DNA of 64,000 bases, from the NCBI RefSeq assembly GCF_964355755.1, contig NC_092677.1:26630101-26694100 (forward strand), written 5' to 3'. How positions within the stretch are numbered: position 1 is the first letter of the stretch; the number at the start of each line of letters is the position of its first letter. The notes below the pieces were generated by a model. That model ran no database searches. It saw nothing but the letters and a program-made list of their open reading frames with translations, and was not told where the DNA came from. This stretch comes from Antedon mediterranea (Eukaryota > Echinodermata > Crinoidea > Comatulida > Antedonidae). Of the stretch, positions 1 through 12,500 are shown one piece after another. A program made the translations under genes and the position numbers.

Positions 1-3000
1 TAATTATTACCCAGTGCCTTGATATCAATATCTAATTAATAATTTTAATTAATAATGAAATATTGATTAGAAATGGTATAATTTTCATTTTGGTAATCAA
101 TAATTATTTTTCATGACTTAAATGTAAAGAAGTTTCACATGCTGAATAAAGCTTAACTTGTTTTGTATAAATATTAAAAATAAAGTGTTATTGTTAACAG
201 ATAATTTATTTTAAAGTATCTTTTCATCAATATTTTCTATCAGAATTCAATCAGTTCAGTTCTGTTCTCCCTGTTTTTATCTGTACTAATTATTCTGTTT
301 TTAAATGGATTGAACCTCGGAATGTTTAAAATAGGGCCACCAGTTTAATCGTATGGATTTACTGTACTTGCATTTAAACGACAATATTCATCCGAATAAG
401 CGTCCGACTGTATCGTTACTTATTCAGTTACTTATTCACGATGCAACATGCTTACATTGGCATATAGAGAATATATTTTTTCAACCTGTTAAATCCCAGG
501 TATAGGCCATAAAGTTTTTAAATGGTGTTATCTGTCTGGGAGGGCAATCGCTGTCAATTATAAACAGAAATCTAGCAAAGCACCATCCTGGTTTATCTGC
601 TCTAGGGAGACCATTGCAAGATGATTAGATTTCTACCTGGAATGCTGTAGTCACTGCAGCTAATGAGCTAGGCCTTCAGGCCACATTCCCAGCCCAGGTA
701 GGGGGGCCTACTGTAGCTATAGTTGCTTCTGTTCCACTAGCTAGGCATTTCAACAAATGCAGGTGGTCGCTGTTTCAGTAGATTGTTTTGCATAGATTTA
801 GTTGTTGAGACACAGTGAGTACATTATTAGTTTCTGTAAATTCATTAAATTTAAGCATTTAAAGAATTGATCGTTAAGAATACTAAAATATCTAGATATT
901 CAACCATACAGTAGTTTTTTTTGGGGGGGGGGGGATTTTTCTCCCGTTTTTTTTTTTGGGGGGTGGGGGGAGTTCAACTGCAACAAACTACAGTATTGTA
1001 GTGGCTACAGGTAGAATTTGAAAACTGACTGAAAATATGTACAGTAGTTATACATGATGAACTTACTTCTGTATTTGAGCAACCCACGTTATGCATTTCC
1101 CCTATAGCCATAGCCCGACATGAATTTAGAAATTAATTATAACCATTAAAATAATAGTTCACCTATTTTTACAACAGACTTCAGACTGCTTTGCAAATAA
1201 ACCATAGCTGGGAGCAGTTTAATAAAATTCCTAAATCACATGCAACATTTCTTATTGTGTTGAGGTATTTCAAGATAAATACTCTATTAGTACTACTGGG
1301 TTAAAGGTTAAACCTGATGTTAATATTGTAGTTCACAGGTCAAAGTTTATAATAATAATAATGACAAAAGTACACTTTTTTTTTCTTGAAATTTCTGCCA
1401 TACAAAACGGGATATAAAAATATAAATGTATGGTGATCTACTATACTTTAAAAAAGAAATTGACCAAAATCAAGAAACATTGTTTTTAACTGTGAATATA
1501 CTGTACAGTGTACATCACTTGGAAAGTTGACAAATGTTGAGCACTTGAAAGATATGTGAAAGGAAGAGTTAAAATTCATGTATTTCTCTTTACATAACTT
1601 TATTTGGACCGTACCATTTTAATAATAGGTATTTTTCATCTTCAGAACTTTGGTAGGAAATACTTTGACAGGTCGATGATATAGTACTTATTAAATGTTT
1701 AGTTATCATGTTGTTTTCCTGTGCATTCCAAAACGTATCTTGTAAGCGCAATTATAGTCAGGTGAACAGTTTTATAAAGAATGAGAGAAAGTTATAATAC
1801 AAATTCATTAATAAAAACAGATCAACTTTGTGTGTAGTTTGTTTACATTTTTATTTAGAGAACTTTCTTTATTCTTTAAAGTATAAGAATCAGGGGCAGA
1901 TCTAAGGTGGTATGAAGGCCCAACTGTCCTCCCCCCCCCCCCCCCAAAAAATTTGGCAAATTGTAGTGCAAAAGATAGGACATCAAATTAAGCTCAGCCC
2001 TTCATTTTACCATTTTTAGGCCCTTGGCCCCCCCTATTTAAAATCCTGGATGCGCCACCGAGAATGTATGGAGTATTTAACTGACTGTTTACTAGAGCTA
2101 TGTAACATTAATGTAATTGAAATATGTTCACAATTATCTTGATGGATTTTCTTTGATGCTGACTGAATTGATGTGTCAATTGGAATGCTGTAGATATCCT
2201 AAATCTTTCTTACCTTATCTAAAACTAATATCTCTTTTGAAGTAAACCTTGTTGTGACCTTTTGTAACAGTGATGAAAGGGTTTGAATAATGAACATGTT
2301 TTAGGAATGTTGCATAAATTGGTGAAATATTGGTTAGGTAGTGACTACAGTATAAACATTCCTGTGAAAATGAAAACATCTAATATACACAAGCCTATAG
2401 TCAGGATTTTAATAGGGTGATTCTTTTCACAAAAGGTTGTCATGAATAACACCTATTTACCATCATTTCCACTGCTGATACGGTAGTGTGTACAGTAAAG
2501 GGCACTTTAGGGGTTAGTACTGGTACTGGTCATTACTCACAGTAGTTTTTAGTAAAGGTAAGAAATGAGAAAATCTTAACTAGCTCGGTTTTCTAGTGAA
2601 AAAGAGAAATTGATGAATGTTTTGTAGTACTCTGGGAGGTTACAAAAGAGGCCTCCTTAAACGGATACAGTACTGTAGGGTGTGGAGTAAGATCTGATCT
2701 AGCCCACATTATTACCGTACAACAGCACAGATCTACAGTACTGTACATGATGCCATACTGTACTTAGTATGGCATCACTGTACTGTACAGTTGTGTGCTG
2801 TTTCCTTTAAAAAGGCAAAAAGGAAAGTTAACTGTACAATCAAAATGTTTTTATTTAATGTTCTTTTTTTCATAAACTGTATTATGTTTGATATGCTAAG
2901 CAGTTGTTCTGCTTTGGATTGCTTGTTGTACATGGTAAATCTATTTACTTGTGAACTTAGCTTTATCCTAGCGTTGATTAAGAAATGAAAGCTAAACACA

Positions 3001-3583
3001 AAATGTTTATACTCTGAATCTGTAGACATCTGATTTATTTGCTTCTCTGACAAACACGCATTTGACATTCAGATTGTTGAAATGTATACTGCTATGATAT
3101 CTACCTTGATAGTGTATAGAGTACATTTAAACGTTTAAAAAGTACATTACACTAGAATAGGCCATTCGTATGCTAAGCCGTATCTTGCTAACTGTATCTG
3201 CAGTATAATTTGTTCAGTATCGTAGGCAAATTCTGTAAAACAGTGTCACATGTGATGTCTGTATGATCATAGGTCTGTCTGTATCATCATATACCTGTCT
3301 GTATCATCATATACCTGTCTGTATCATCATATACTGTACCTGTCTTTAACATTACATGCATCACATGTGATACATATTTGACAGTGTATTACATAATTTA
3401 CCAATGATACTGTACATTTTTAAAATTACAAATTAATTTTACTTACAGTAACACTTTTACAGTACAATAAACTTTATTGGGAAAAAACAATACAATTGAG
3501 TAAGAAACACAATGGACGACAGAAAATACATAAACAATGGCAAAATAAATATAATATTAATATTAATTTATATTGTTTTGTAG
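1..3583. other. Non-coding stretch upstream of the first recognised PPP4R1 exon
   Basis: No exon could be supported here. It is AT-rich and holds homopolymer runs: T then G runs around 914-970 and a C run near 1931-1946. There is also an imperfect palindrome near 2735-2790 and a short tandem repeat near 3257-3351. Because the exon at 3584 starts in mid-codon, this is probably the first intron of PPP4R1, or its first intron plus upstream DNA. The missing first coding exon (about 15-25 residues by comparison with the vertebrate protein) may lie here unrecognised or before the window. Confidence 0.5.
3257..3351. repeat. 20-bp tandem repeat (GTCTGTATCATCATATACCT)
   Basis: About four consecutive copies of a 20-bp unit are directly visible; the outer copies are degenerate. 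It lies in non-coding DNA before the first recognised PPP4R1 exon. Confidence 0.8.
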
Positions 3584-6500
3584 GTGATGACGATGGAGAT
3601 GACTTGGGAATTGGTAGCTCACCGTTGGACATCACCACACAAGATGAAGTTATCAGTCCTTTGGCAAAACTTCATAAATACATTGACAGTGAAAACATCT
3701 TTAACAGGTGAGTTGACGAGTGTACTGTAAGACCAAACCCTAAAATATATTTGTTACACCTCTGTAAGCTCTGTCTACACTATCAAACTTTTTGTGACAA
3801 ACAAATGTGATGTGCTTATACATGGACATGATGATGTCATATCACTACCATATTCGGGCATACAGTACCAGCGAGAATTACTGCCCAATTCGGACGCGGC
3901 AGACGCGGCATGAATACGTCCATGACGCGTCCACTTCGCGTCCATTATATCGACGCGTCTGACGTGATTTAACCTTAGACCAACGTCCTTTGTGTTTGAG
4001 CTAACCACGCCGGTGTTAACGTAAACAAAAGCTCCGCATTGGTACTGTACTACAGTTATATTCTGTACGATGTTTTCTAAACCCGTGAAAACCTGTATTA
4101 AACGAAATGTATTTTATACTACAGTAGTTAATAACATGCAAAAAAAAACCTCTAAAAAACGAATTAATGAATAAGTGCGTATAGATACCAGTTCATTAGT
4201 ACTACAGCTTACTATATGGGCAAGAAAGACTGATTTTTTGTGAGTAAAATTATTATCGGGTGTCAAAAAACTTCTTTGGCACGCCGCCTAAAAAGAAACC
4301 GCTGAACGAGACTTGCGGGAAATGCAGTGCTGAAACCACGTGTGCCTGCCATGCAGTAAAACCACGTGATAGCATATTTACCAAACTCGAACGTTCGGCG
4401 ACTAGACCCGAGTGTGTGAAAATATGTTGCTTTCGCTGTCCGAGCGAAGCAATGAATTGTGAGTATCGAATGTCAAAAAACTTCTTTGGCACGCCGCCTA
4501 AAAAGAACGAAAAGAAACCGCTGAACGAGACTTGCGGGAAATGCAGTGCTGAAACCACGTGTGCCTGCCATGCAGTAAAACCACGTGATAGCATATTTAC
4601 CTAACTCGACCGTTCGGCGACCCGAGTGTGTGAAAAATAGTTTGCTTTCGCTGTCCGAGCGAAGCAATGAATTTTATATACTAATTAAAAAATCGACACA
4701 TTGTAATGGACAAAAATGGTGCAGTACATGTAGTTATGTAACACTATATAATATCCTCAACCTATTTTTATTCATTATATTAAATTCTAGCACCCGCCCT
4801 TGGCTTTTTTTGTTTTAAATCGCTTTGTCTTTTTCTATTCAGTGTATCAAATTCTAACACCCGCCCTTGTTTTTTTGTACCAATTTTGGGGTCTAAGCAT
4901 AGAGATATTATAGTGAACTTCACTATAATATCTCTATGCTTAGACCCCAAAATTGGTACAAAATAACATTAACTAAAAAAATATTATTACAGTCATTATT
5001 ACAATTATACAAACACTGTAATCTTAACATGATCAGAGAGGAACATCATTATAGCGTAAAAAAAATATTTCTTAATATTTATAAGCAAAGCGTACACAGA
5101 ATGCCTAGTGTTGTACTGTACGTCATCAACAGGGTCATCAACCCGCTTTTCAGCAGCGGTAGAACATGGTTGCAATATTGCTGGGATCCAATGGAGTAGA
5201 AAAATATCACGTGCTCTTTGTTGCGCGCTATGACGACCATGGAGATATAAATTGACAGTGTACAGTACATACTGTAGGCTACATGATTTTGTTGAGCCTT
5301 CTTCCACAGTTTTAACTCATCATATTACATTTAAATATAACTTATTTCTCTATGATCATATCAATAATTCAACATAAAATAGAGGCCTCGTTATTAAAAA
5401 AATATTCTTCCATAAAATGATTCATATGAACAAAATATACTGTATCATGACGATGATTATTGATCGAGTACGCTAGGCCGATCTCAGGCGGTGGTGTACG
5501 TGCTAGACAGTGAACCGGCCGGCTAGATCACACGGCGGGCTAGCGATAGATATAGACACAGTTTCGCACGAAACTGGCTTTTTGGACGAATTATTCGGCA
5601 GATAAAAATAAACACAACACACACAAGTCGTAGGCTAACTTTATTTATTTTTTAATTATATTGTTTGTGAATGTGAAAGTATTTTATAAACAAACACCAA
5701 TACAGCCGACCCTGCTCAACAGTCAGGCTTAGTTTTCCGATGTCATTTGAATATGAATACGGTCGCAAACAATAACAAAAACAGACTCAGATAGCGAGGT
5801 CACGGCCCGCCCGACGAAAGTGCGTCCAAATCATTGGTTTAGTTTATGAATGGACGCGTCGTGGATGCAAATTGGACGGACACTCGACGCGTCCGTCGCG
5901 TCCAAAAAGGGGCAGTAATTCTCGCTGGTACTGTATCACTACCATATTTGGACACATCATTTTTTTTGTCAAACTAGTTTGTGTAAGTAGTTCATTCATT
6001 TACAGTATTCCTTTTTTAAGAATTTTATTTCAAATTTGTTAAGAGCTATTTTGCTAGAATTTAGAAATATTTTAACTTGTGTAATATAAGTGTTTTAAGA
6101 CTTAGGTCTACAAAAAATATCTGGTCAACTCTCTCAAAATTGTACTTGTACCCAAATTCACACAACCTGACAACTCAATCAGTGGTAACCATCAAAAACC
6201 AGCATTTTGTGCTTGACTAATGCAAAATTTTAAAATGACTGGTTACATAAATACAATTTATAAACATATTTGAGGTTTCCTGGACAGTCTTAAAATTAAA
6301 CAGAAAACAAAACCAGAAATAAAGTGCACAAAAATGAAAGAAAAATGTGAGCTGCCCGAGGGTATGCCAAGTTATTACTGGAAGGATCTGTAGGTGGTCA
6401 GTTTTCGCGCCTCAGATAATTATACTAAGGTCATCTTTATCAGCCCAGCCATCAAACACTGCCAACATCCAATAGCTGTTGAGCAACGGGTTCAAATGAC

Positions 6501-9500
6501 GACCAAGTACCCTCCTGTGGTGTATGACGAATGATATCTGCATGCCGTAATGAAGCACAGCTGCGATGAGCATATGGAGATAGATGTTGAGAACTAACTA
6601 TAGATGTGGTATGCAAACCTTAAATTCTAGGGTCTACGCCATCACATCCGTTGGTCATAAATATATTTTTGCCATAAAGGATGCAATTGTAGTTCAATAT
6701 TTACTTTTTCTTTAAGTTCTTGAGTAGCTGTTGAAAAATAAAAGTTGAATAATAAAATTTTATTTTTTTTTATTTTTTGGTGCAGTTTTTTATAATATAA
6801 AGTAAAGTTGTTTCAAAATCTTCGAAAAGAATCCAGATTTCCTATTGAAAGTTCTATTAGTTTTTAAGTCGAATCAAATTTGTTTAACATAGTTATTTAA
6901 AAGACTTGTTGGTAGATTTTATTATATTTCTTTTGTTATTGTAATATTTTTGTGATACCAGTGTTCACTGGTTTAGGTCCAGAGCGTTAATTGTATTTTC
7001 TTATGAAGTTTCATGACAAATATTTGAGCTAGCGTTAAAGAATAGACAAGACAGGTGCTATACAATATCTTTTTCTTACATTCAAACTCACCCATAACGG
7101 TGACCTTGCGCCTAATTTTCTCAGCGACATTCCTTTGCTTTTCTAGAGCAATACTCTGTTGCTGTGATATTCGTCGTCGTTCCCTGGGCATGGGAAAAAT
7201 GTAAGCCGACCAGCTCGCACAGCGGGCAACCATGAATACCTAATTTCTCATGCCGTTCTGGCAGTTTACGATTGGCTGATTTGGATCATGTGATACCAGT
7301 TTACCGCCATTTTGTTGTCGTTGTGCAAGGTCCTTGATAGAGCTGCATCAGTTGGTTAGTCTATCTATGAGTAGTCGTCACGGTAGCGGCTTGCTGTTGT
7401 TTCCAACCTAGATTGTGTAACTAAAAACCCTAGTCTGTTGAACACCTAACTTGAATCAAACCAACCAAGGAGTTACTGTACCGTATTCCTCATTTTTTTC
7501 TGATGAGTTTACACTTTTAACAGTTCTGACAACATTTTGGAAGTTTTGATGAAATTGGAAAGATTGCATAATGGAAACCGGAACAAGATTCGTGGTGTAT
7601 CAGATTAAAGTTTATTGTCAAAGAAATATGCAGTGTTCGTCGAAAATGGAATACAGTTCCGAAAAAAGATGTTTATTCTCAAGAAAACAATCCATTATTT
7701 GAAGAATTGTGCATCAAAGAAAAAACATGGCAGAGGTAGTTGATACAGATGTCTTAAAAGATGATTGAGAAGAAAAATCATGGGTTTCATTTCCGTAACT
7801 GATTTTGTTGAAATTGTGAGTATTGTTATCGCAGACCCAGTATTAATTATTATGTTGCAAGAACTGCGCAACGAATGTGGAAGAGAAAAAGGGTGTGTCT
7901 GACACCAGCGGGCGCTTTGCATTATCAACCATTGGCAGTAGACTTACCCAGATGGTAACAGCATGTCACAATTGCACATGACATGTTCCACAGCGGGATG
8001 CATCAGTCAGGGTGACTGCTGATTAGGTCGTCCGATTCAGATTTACTAAGCTAATAATGGCTTGCTGACCAATTGCCCCTAGCCCAATGGTCAATGGAGT
8101 TTGATGACGGTGTCTTGGTCTAAAGAAAACACAATTAATTTCGTTAATCCCTCAGGGCTTACTAATATTGATTTGATTTCTTAAATGTTGCTGTAAGCAA
8201 AGGATTCTTTTGCTGCTGGTGTTTTGTGATTAACTTTAGCCTCCTTGAAATAGTATTGTCATATTTCTTTCTTCTCCCAAATTGTTCCTCTTATTCTAGA
8301 ATCTTCTATACCACAAAGTGCAAGTTTGATTTTAAATATCTCTATCTCTTTTATTGTCAAGATATTTTTTATCTGGTGCATAGATAAAATATTTTTAAAA
8401 TAAAAAGACTAAATCAAATATTCTTTCTTTTTATGTAAAGAACAATAAGATATTGCAAGTATCCAATAATCATGTCTTTTATTCTGCTTGTTCCTAAAAT
8501 GATGACTTGTTTTTTTCTCTTAAGGCAAATGGTTGCAAGATCTCTGTTGGACACTCTAAGATCAGTATGCGAGTATTCAGATGAGAAAACAATGGTGTTA
8601 AACGCAATGGTGCGATTGTCTGAGGACATGGGTAAGTTCTAGTCTTGCATTTTTCTAATGATCATGGCCACAAAAAAAAAGTTTTTTCATAGTTTTTCAC
8701 TGTAAAGATATCCTTCCTTTATTTTAAACCAGTTAACATTTTTCTTGAATTATTTTTATACTAAAAAAGCCAAAGGGACAAATCTTTTATCTTTATTCAA
8801 AATAAGTCCTTTTTCAAAATCTTTTTTATATTAGTACAGTAATAGTTCATTTCATTTATTTCATCAATTTTAAAACTTGATAAAACAATACAAACAAAGC
8901 CCATGACAGTGACAGGATTAAACAGTAAGCAAGCTTAATTGCTACTAAGTTGAACCAAAATATTTTTAATTTAATCTTTGAGCCTAGAATCAGTTTCTTT
9001 CCTGTTTGTTTTTTTTTTATCCAAAGCCCCAAAACACTTGGGGTATTAAGTTTTAAACTTACTCATTTTTTTTCCCCAGAACCGTCGGTGCGTGCTGAAG
9101 TGATGGAACAGATCCCGCACATTGCCATGCTGTGTCATGAGTACCATCATCATTTTCCAGGTACTGTTCCAGACTACGTTCTACCAACTGTCGTACGCTA
9201 TCTGACAGACACTAACCATCAGGTGAGATTTACTGCACTTTATTCAGTTTTTTATTCTTGACATTAAAGAATAAAGAAGGCGGTATTTTTTACTTAATAA
9301 AAGTATATTATTATTTTTGAAGGTTTGAAAGTAGAAATCAATATAAAAGTTTGCGGTACAACAACTATATTGATATTAGATTTTATAGAGGTTTTGTGCA
9401 TTTGTTTGTTGTACAATTTGTTCAATTGCACACATCCGTACACATGGGGTATAAGTATGACCTTGTGTGTGTTTCTTAAGCTCTGTCTACACTATTTGGG

Positions 9501-12500
9501 CACATCACATATTTTTGATAGTGTAGACAGAGCTTTAGTAATAAATAAAATAAAGCAGCTGAAGTGAAATGTTTTTCCTGCAATAAATTTTGAAATATAT
9601 GGCGATTTTATCACTGCTATTTATCATGTAATCCATTGTTAGTACCCTTAATGTATATAAGTGTCTTCTTTTTCATAGGTGCGTAAAACAAGTCAAGCGG
9701 CACTGTTAGTACTCCTAGAGCAAGAGTTAGTGGAGACTTGCGATGTTGAGATGCAAGTCTGTCCTGTCATCGTTCAGTTGTCAAACAAAGAAAGTGCAGA
9801 TGACTACCGAACAGAAGCTGTAGCAGTAAGTATTGTACTTAAATGCAGTGGTGATGCTTTGGTACTCCACCATGACCTTTGACCAATAATCATTAAAGCA
9901 AAAACCGGTTTTCATATGATCCTCTCTTTCTCTCTGTGAATAGATTGTATTTGTAGGTCTGCAAATAAATTACCTTTGACCATTTTACTCATTGTAGCAA
10001 ATCCAGTTCATATGACCCTCTCTCTATGTGAGTAGATTGTATTCGTAGGTCTATAGATAAAAATTATGAATGACCTTTGACCAGAAGTCATTGAAGAATG
10101 TAATTATTCTCACCTTGTGACCTTCAGAGCTGATAATTATATAACTATTAATATTGACTATGAGGTAATCTAAAAAATATGTTGACCTTTGAGGCTGTTG
10201 AAGGAGTAGAGTATTGACCTTGAAGATGACCTGTAAGATGTGTCGACCTTTGTCATCAACATTGAGGTAATCTGTAAGATGTGAAAGACATGGGTAGTGA
10301 GATTGTATTTTGGATCATCTCGCTACCTTGTCTCTCCACATGTTGTAGATTAGAGTACAACAAGGGATTACTGCAGTACAACAAGGAGTTACTGCAGTAC
10401 AACAAGGAATTACTGCAGTACAATAAGGAGTTACTGCAGTACAACAAGGAGTTACTTCAGTACTAAATACTGTATCATTTTTTACAGCAGGTTGTAGACA
10501 TACCTATTCTAAAGCTCTCTCTACAATATCAAACTAGTCTGACAAAAAAAGTGTGATGTGCCCAAATATGGTAGTGATGATATGGCCAAATATGGTAGTG
10601 ATATGACAACATGTCCATATATGGACAGAGCTTCACTTATGTTTAAAATATAGAAAATGTGTTAATAATTAATTTGATTTTTAAATGAAACAATTTAACT
10701 TGTTAATTTTGTAGCTGATGAGCAAGATGGCACCTCTAGTTGGAAGGGGAATCACAGAGCGTTTGTTTTTACCCCAGTTCAGTGAACTGTGTAAGGATCC
10801 ACTCTTTCATATACGAAAAGTGTGTGCTGCTAACTTTGGCGACATCTGTGGAGTTGTTGGAATTGAGGCTACAGAAATTACTTTAGTAAGTTTTTAAAAA
10901 ATAATAGGTTTTTTTTCAATTATTTAAAGATGTATTGTCCCACAAAACCATGAAAAATTAAGATAAATAAAATCAAACTTTAAATAGGCCATTTTGCAGT
11001 TTTAATAAAGTTAGTCACTTTTGTTAAAAAAAATTGAAAACAAAATGTTTTCACTTAAAAAATGACAAAAGAAATTTAATTTTCAAAAGTTAATTTTAAC
11101 CAAAAACCATTGTCTGACAGAAAATGTTGGTATTTTTTGTTTGCTTTCAATTAAATTTTTTTTCAAGAAAATATTTTAATAATATAAGTACTTATATTAT
11201 TATACGAATCGAAACCAGAAGAAATGTTTTCATTATTAAGAAAATATTTTGTTATGCAGTTTTTGGTCAAAGTGAATAACTATTGTGACATTAAAATGGC
11301 ATATTCAACAACAAAAATATACAAAAAATTATTTTTTAGGGGGACAATATATCTTTAAAGAAATAATTATATTAATTTTTCTGAAATCTGCAATTAAAAT
11401 GAATTACTAATTGATTGTTCTTCCTCATCTAAATTTTCGGTTTGAGACACTTGAGACATTAATTTAATGATTGTCTATATTACATCATGATTAAGTTGTA
11501 ACTTAATATCTGTTATTTATTTGGCAATTGTCATTCATTATATAAATTGATTTGACATTGATGAGGTTATATCCCACGGTAATAAGCAAATAACATTGTG
11601 CAATGTGTTTGATAATGCTCACTGGAGAATAAAATAATGGCGCGTCTGCTCAACGCAGTAGTCTTGATGATTGTGTAATTACAAGAGCGGCCCAGTGTTG
11701 ACGTAGAAAAATGAAATGTATGCAACAAATCTCCTGCGGTTTGCGCTTCAGTAGACATTCCCTGATTAGCATACGACATTGAAAAATTCATGATGGTTTG
11801 TTTATTTCATATAAGAGATAACATAAGTAAATGGTAAATTCAAATACTATATCTTCAGGTATAATTCCAGTTCAGGTCTAATCCCACCCCCTACTTTATG
11901 TCTGATTTCACAAACAGGCATATCCCCGGATATAGTCCCAGTATTGACTTTTGATCTTGATGTAAGCCTCTCTAGCCAGTTCAGATGAGAAATGCTTACC
12001 AATCATTTTTTTTCTGAATCAATCTTTCCCCAGAGTCGGCCCAATTTCGTGTCTAGGCGGGTGGGATTATACCAGAGGATATACAGTACTGTATAAACAT
12101 GGCTATTAGTGCCATTATACTTTTAAACAGGTTGGGAGAGGTTTTTTTCACAATTTGTTAACAAGGTGTGAGTTAGTGTCTATCACAGTATTGTGTATTT
12201 ATTCAGCATAATAGAAACTTTATTATTTGATGTGCTGTTTCTTCCAGTTACCTCGATTTGAAGAGCTCTGCGAGGACGGCGTATGGGGTGTGCGTAAAGC
12301 GTGTGCAGAGTGCTTCATGGGCGTGTCATATTCCGTCTCACAAGAAACACGTAGAAATCAACTTTCACCTCTATTTGTTAAACTTCTAACAGACCAATCA
12401 AGATGGGTAAGTTCATACTAAAATATGTGCCAATCCAAACAACACTTAAAATTTAGTTAGATAATAAAAAAACTTATTTACGTGTTATTTAAATTTAATG

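Larger units (their letters stand above)
3863..5933. mobile_element. 2.07-kb non-autonomous DNA transposon with TA target duplication
   Basis: The two ends are inverted copies for 24 bp, starting CAGTACCAGCGAGAATTACT, and the element is flanked by TA on both sides (3861-3862, 5934-5935). Both subterminal regions (3890-3970 and 5845-5907) are crowded with GACGCG/CGCGTC motifs, as expected for transposase-binding sites. The interior has a 210-bp direct tandem duplication and a near-perfect 90-bp hairpin. I see no transposase, so it would need one in trans. TA duplication and CAGT ends fit Tc1/mariner or ISL2EU-type elements; superfamily is not resolved. Confidence 0.85.
3767..5988. mobile_element. 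MITE family A, copy 1, split by a nested TIR element
   Basis: The left arm starts AAGCTCTGTCTACACTATC at 3767, and a right-arm fragment with GTCAAACTAGTTTG ends near 5988. The same arms flank other copies in this window. The element is cut by a 2.07-kb insertion at a TA dinucleotide (3863-5933). It lies in the intron after the first recognised PPP4R1 exon. No coding capacity. Confidence 0.8.

Noticed and set aside
3305-3351. Regulatory site in the CATCATATACCTGTCTGTAT units
   Set aside because: Simple tandem repetition explains it and no conserved factor motif is apparent.
4253-4667. Overlapping frames of 64-114 codons on both strands
   Set aside because: They follow exactly the 210-bp duplication inside a non-autonomous transposon and resemble no protein.
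10256-10466. Repeated-peptide frames on both strands
   Set aside because: Product of the 21-bp minisatellite in a PPP4R1 intron.
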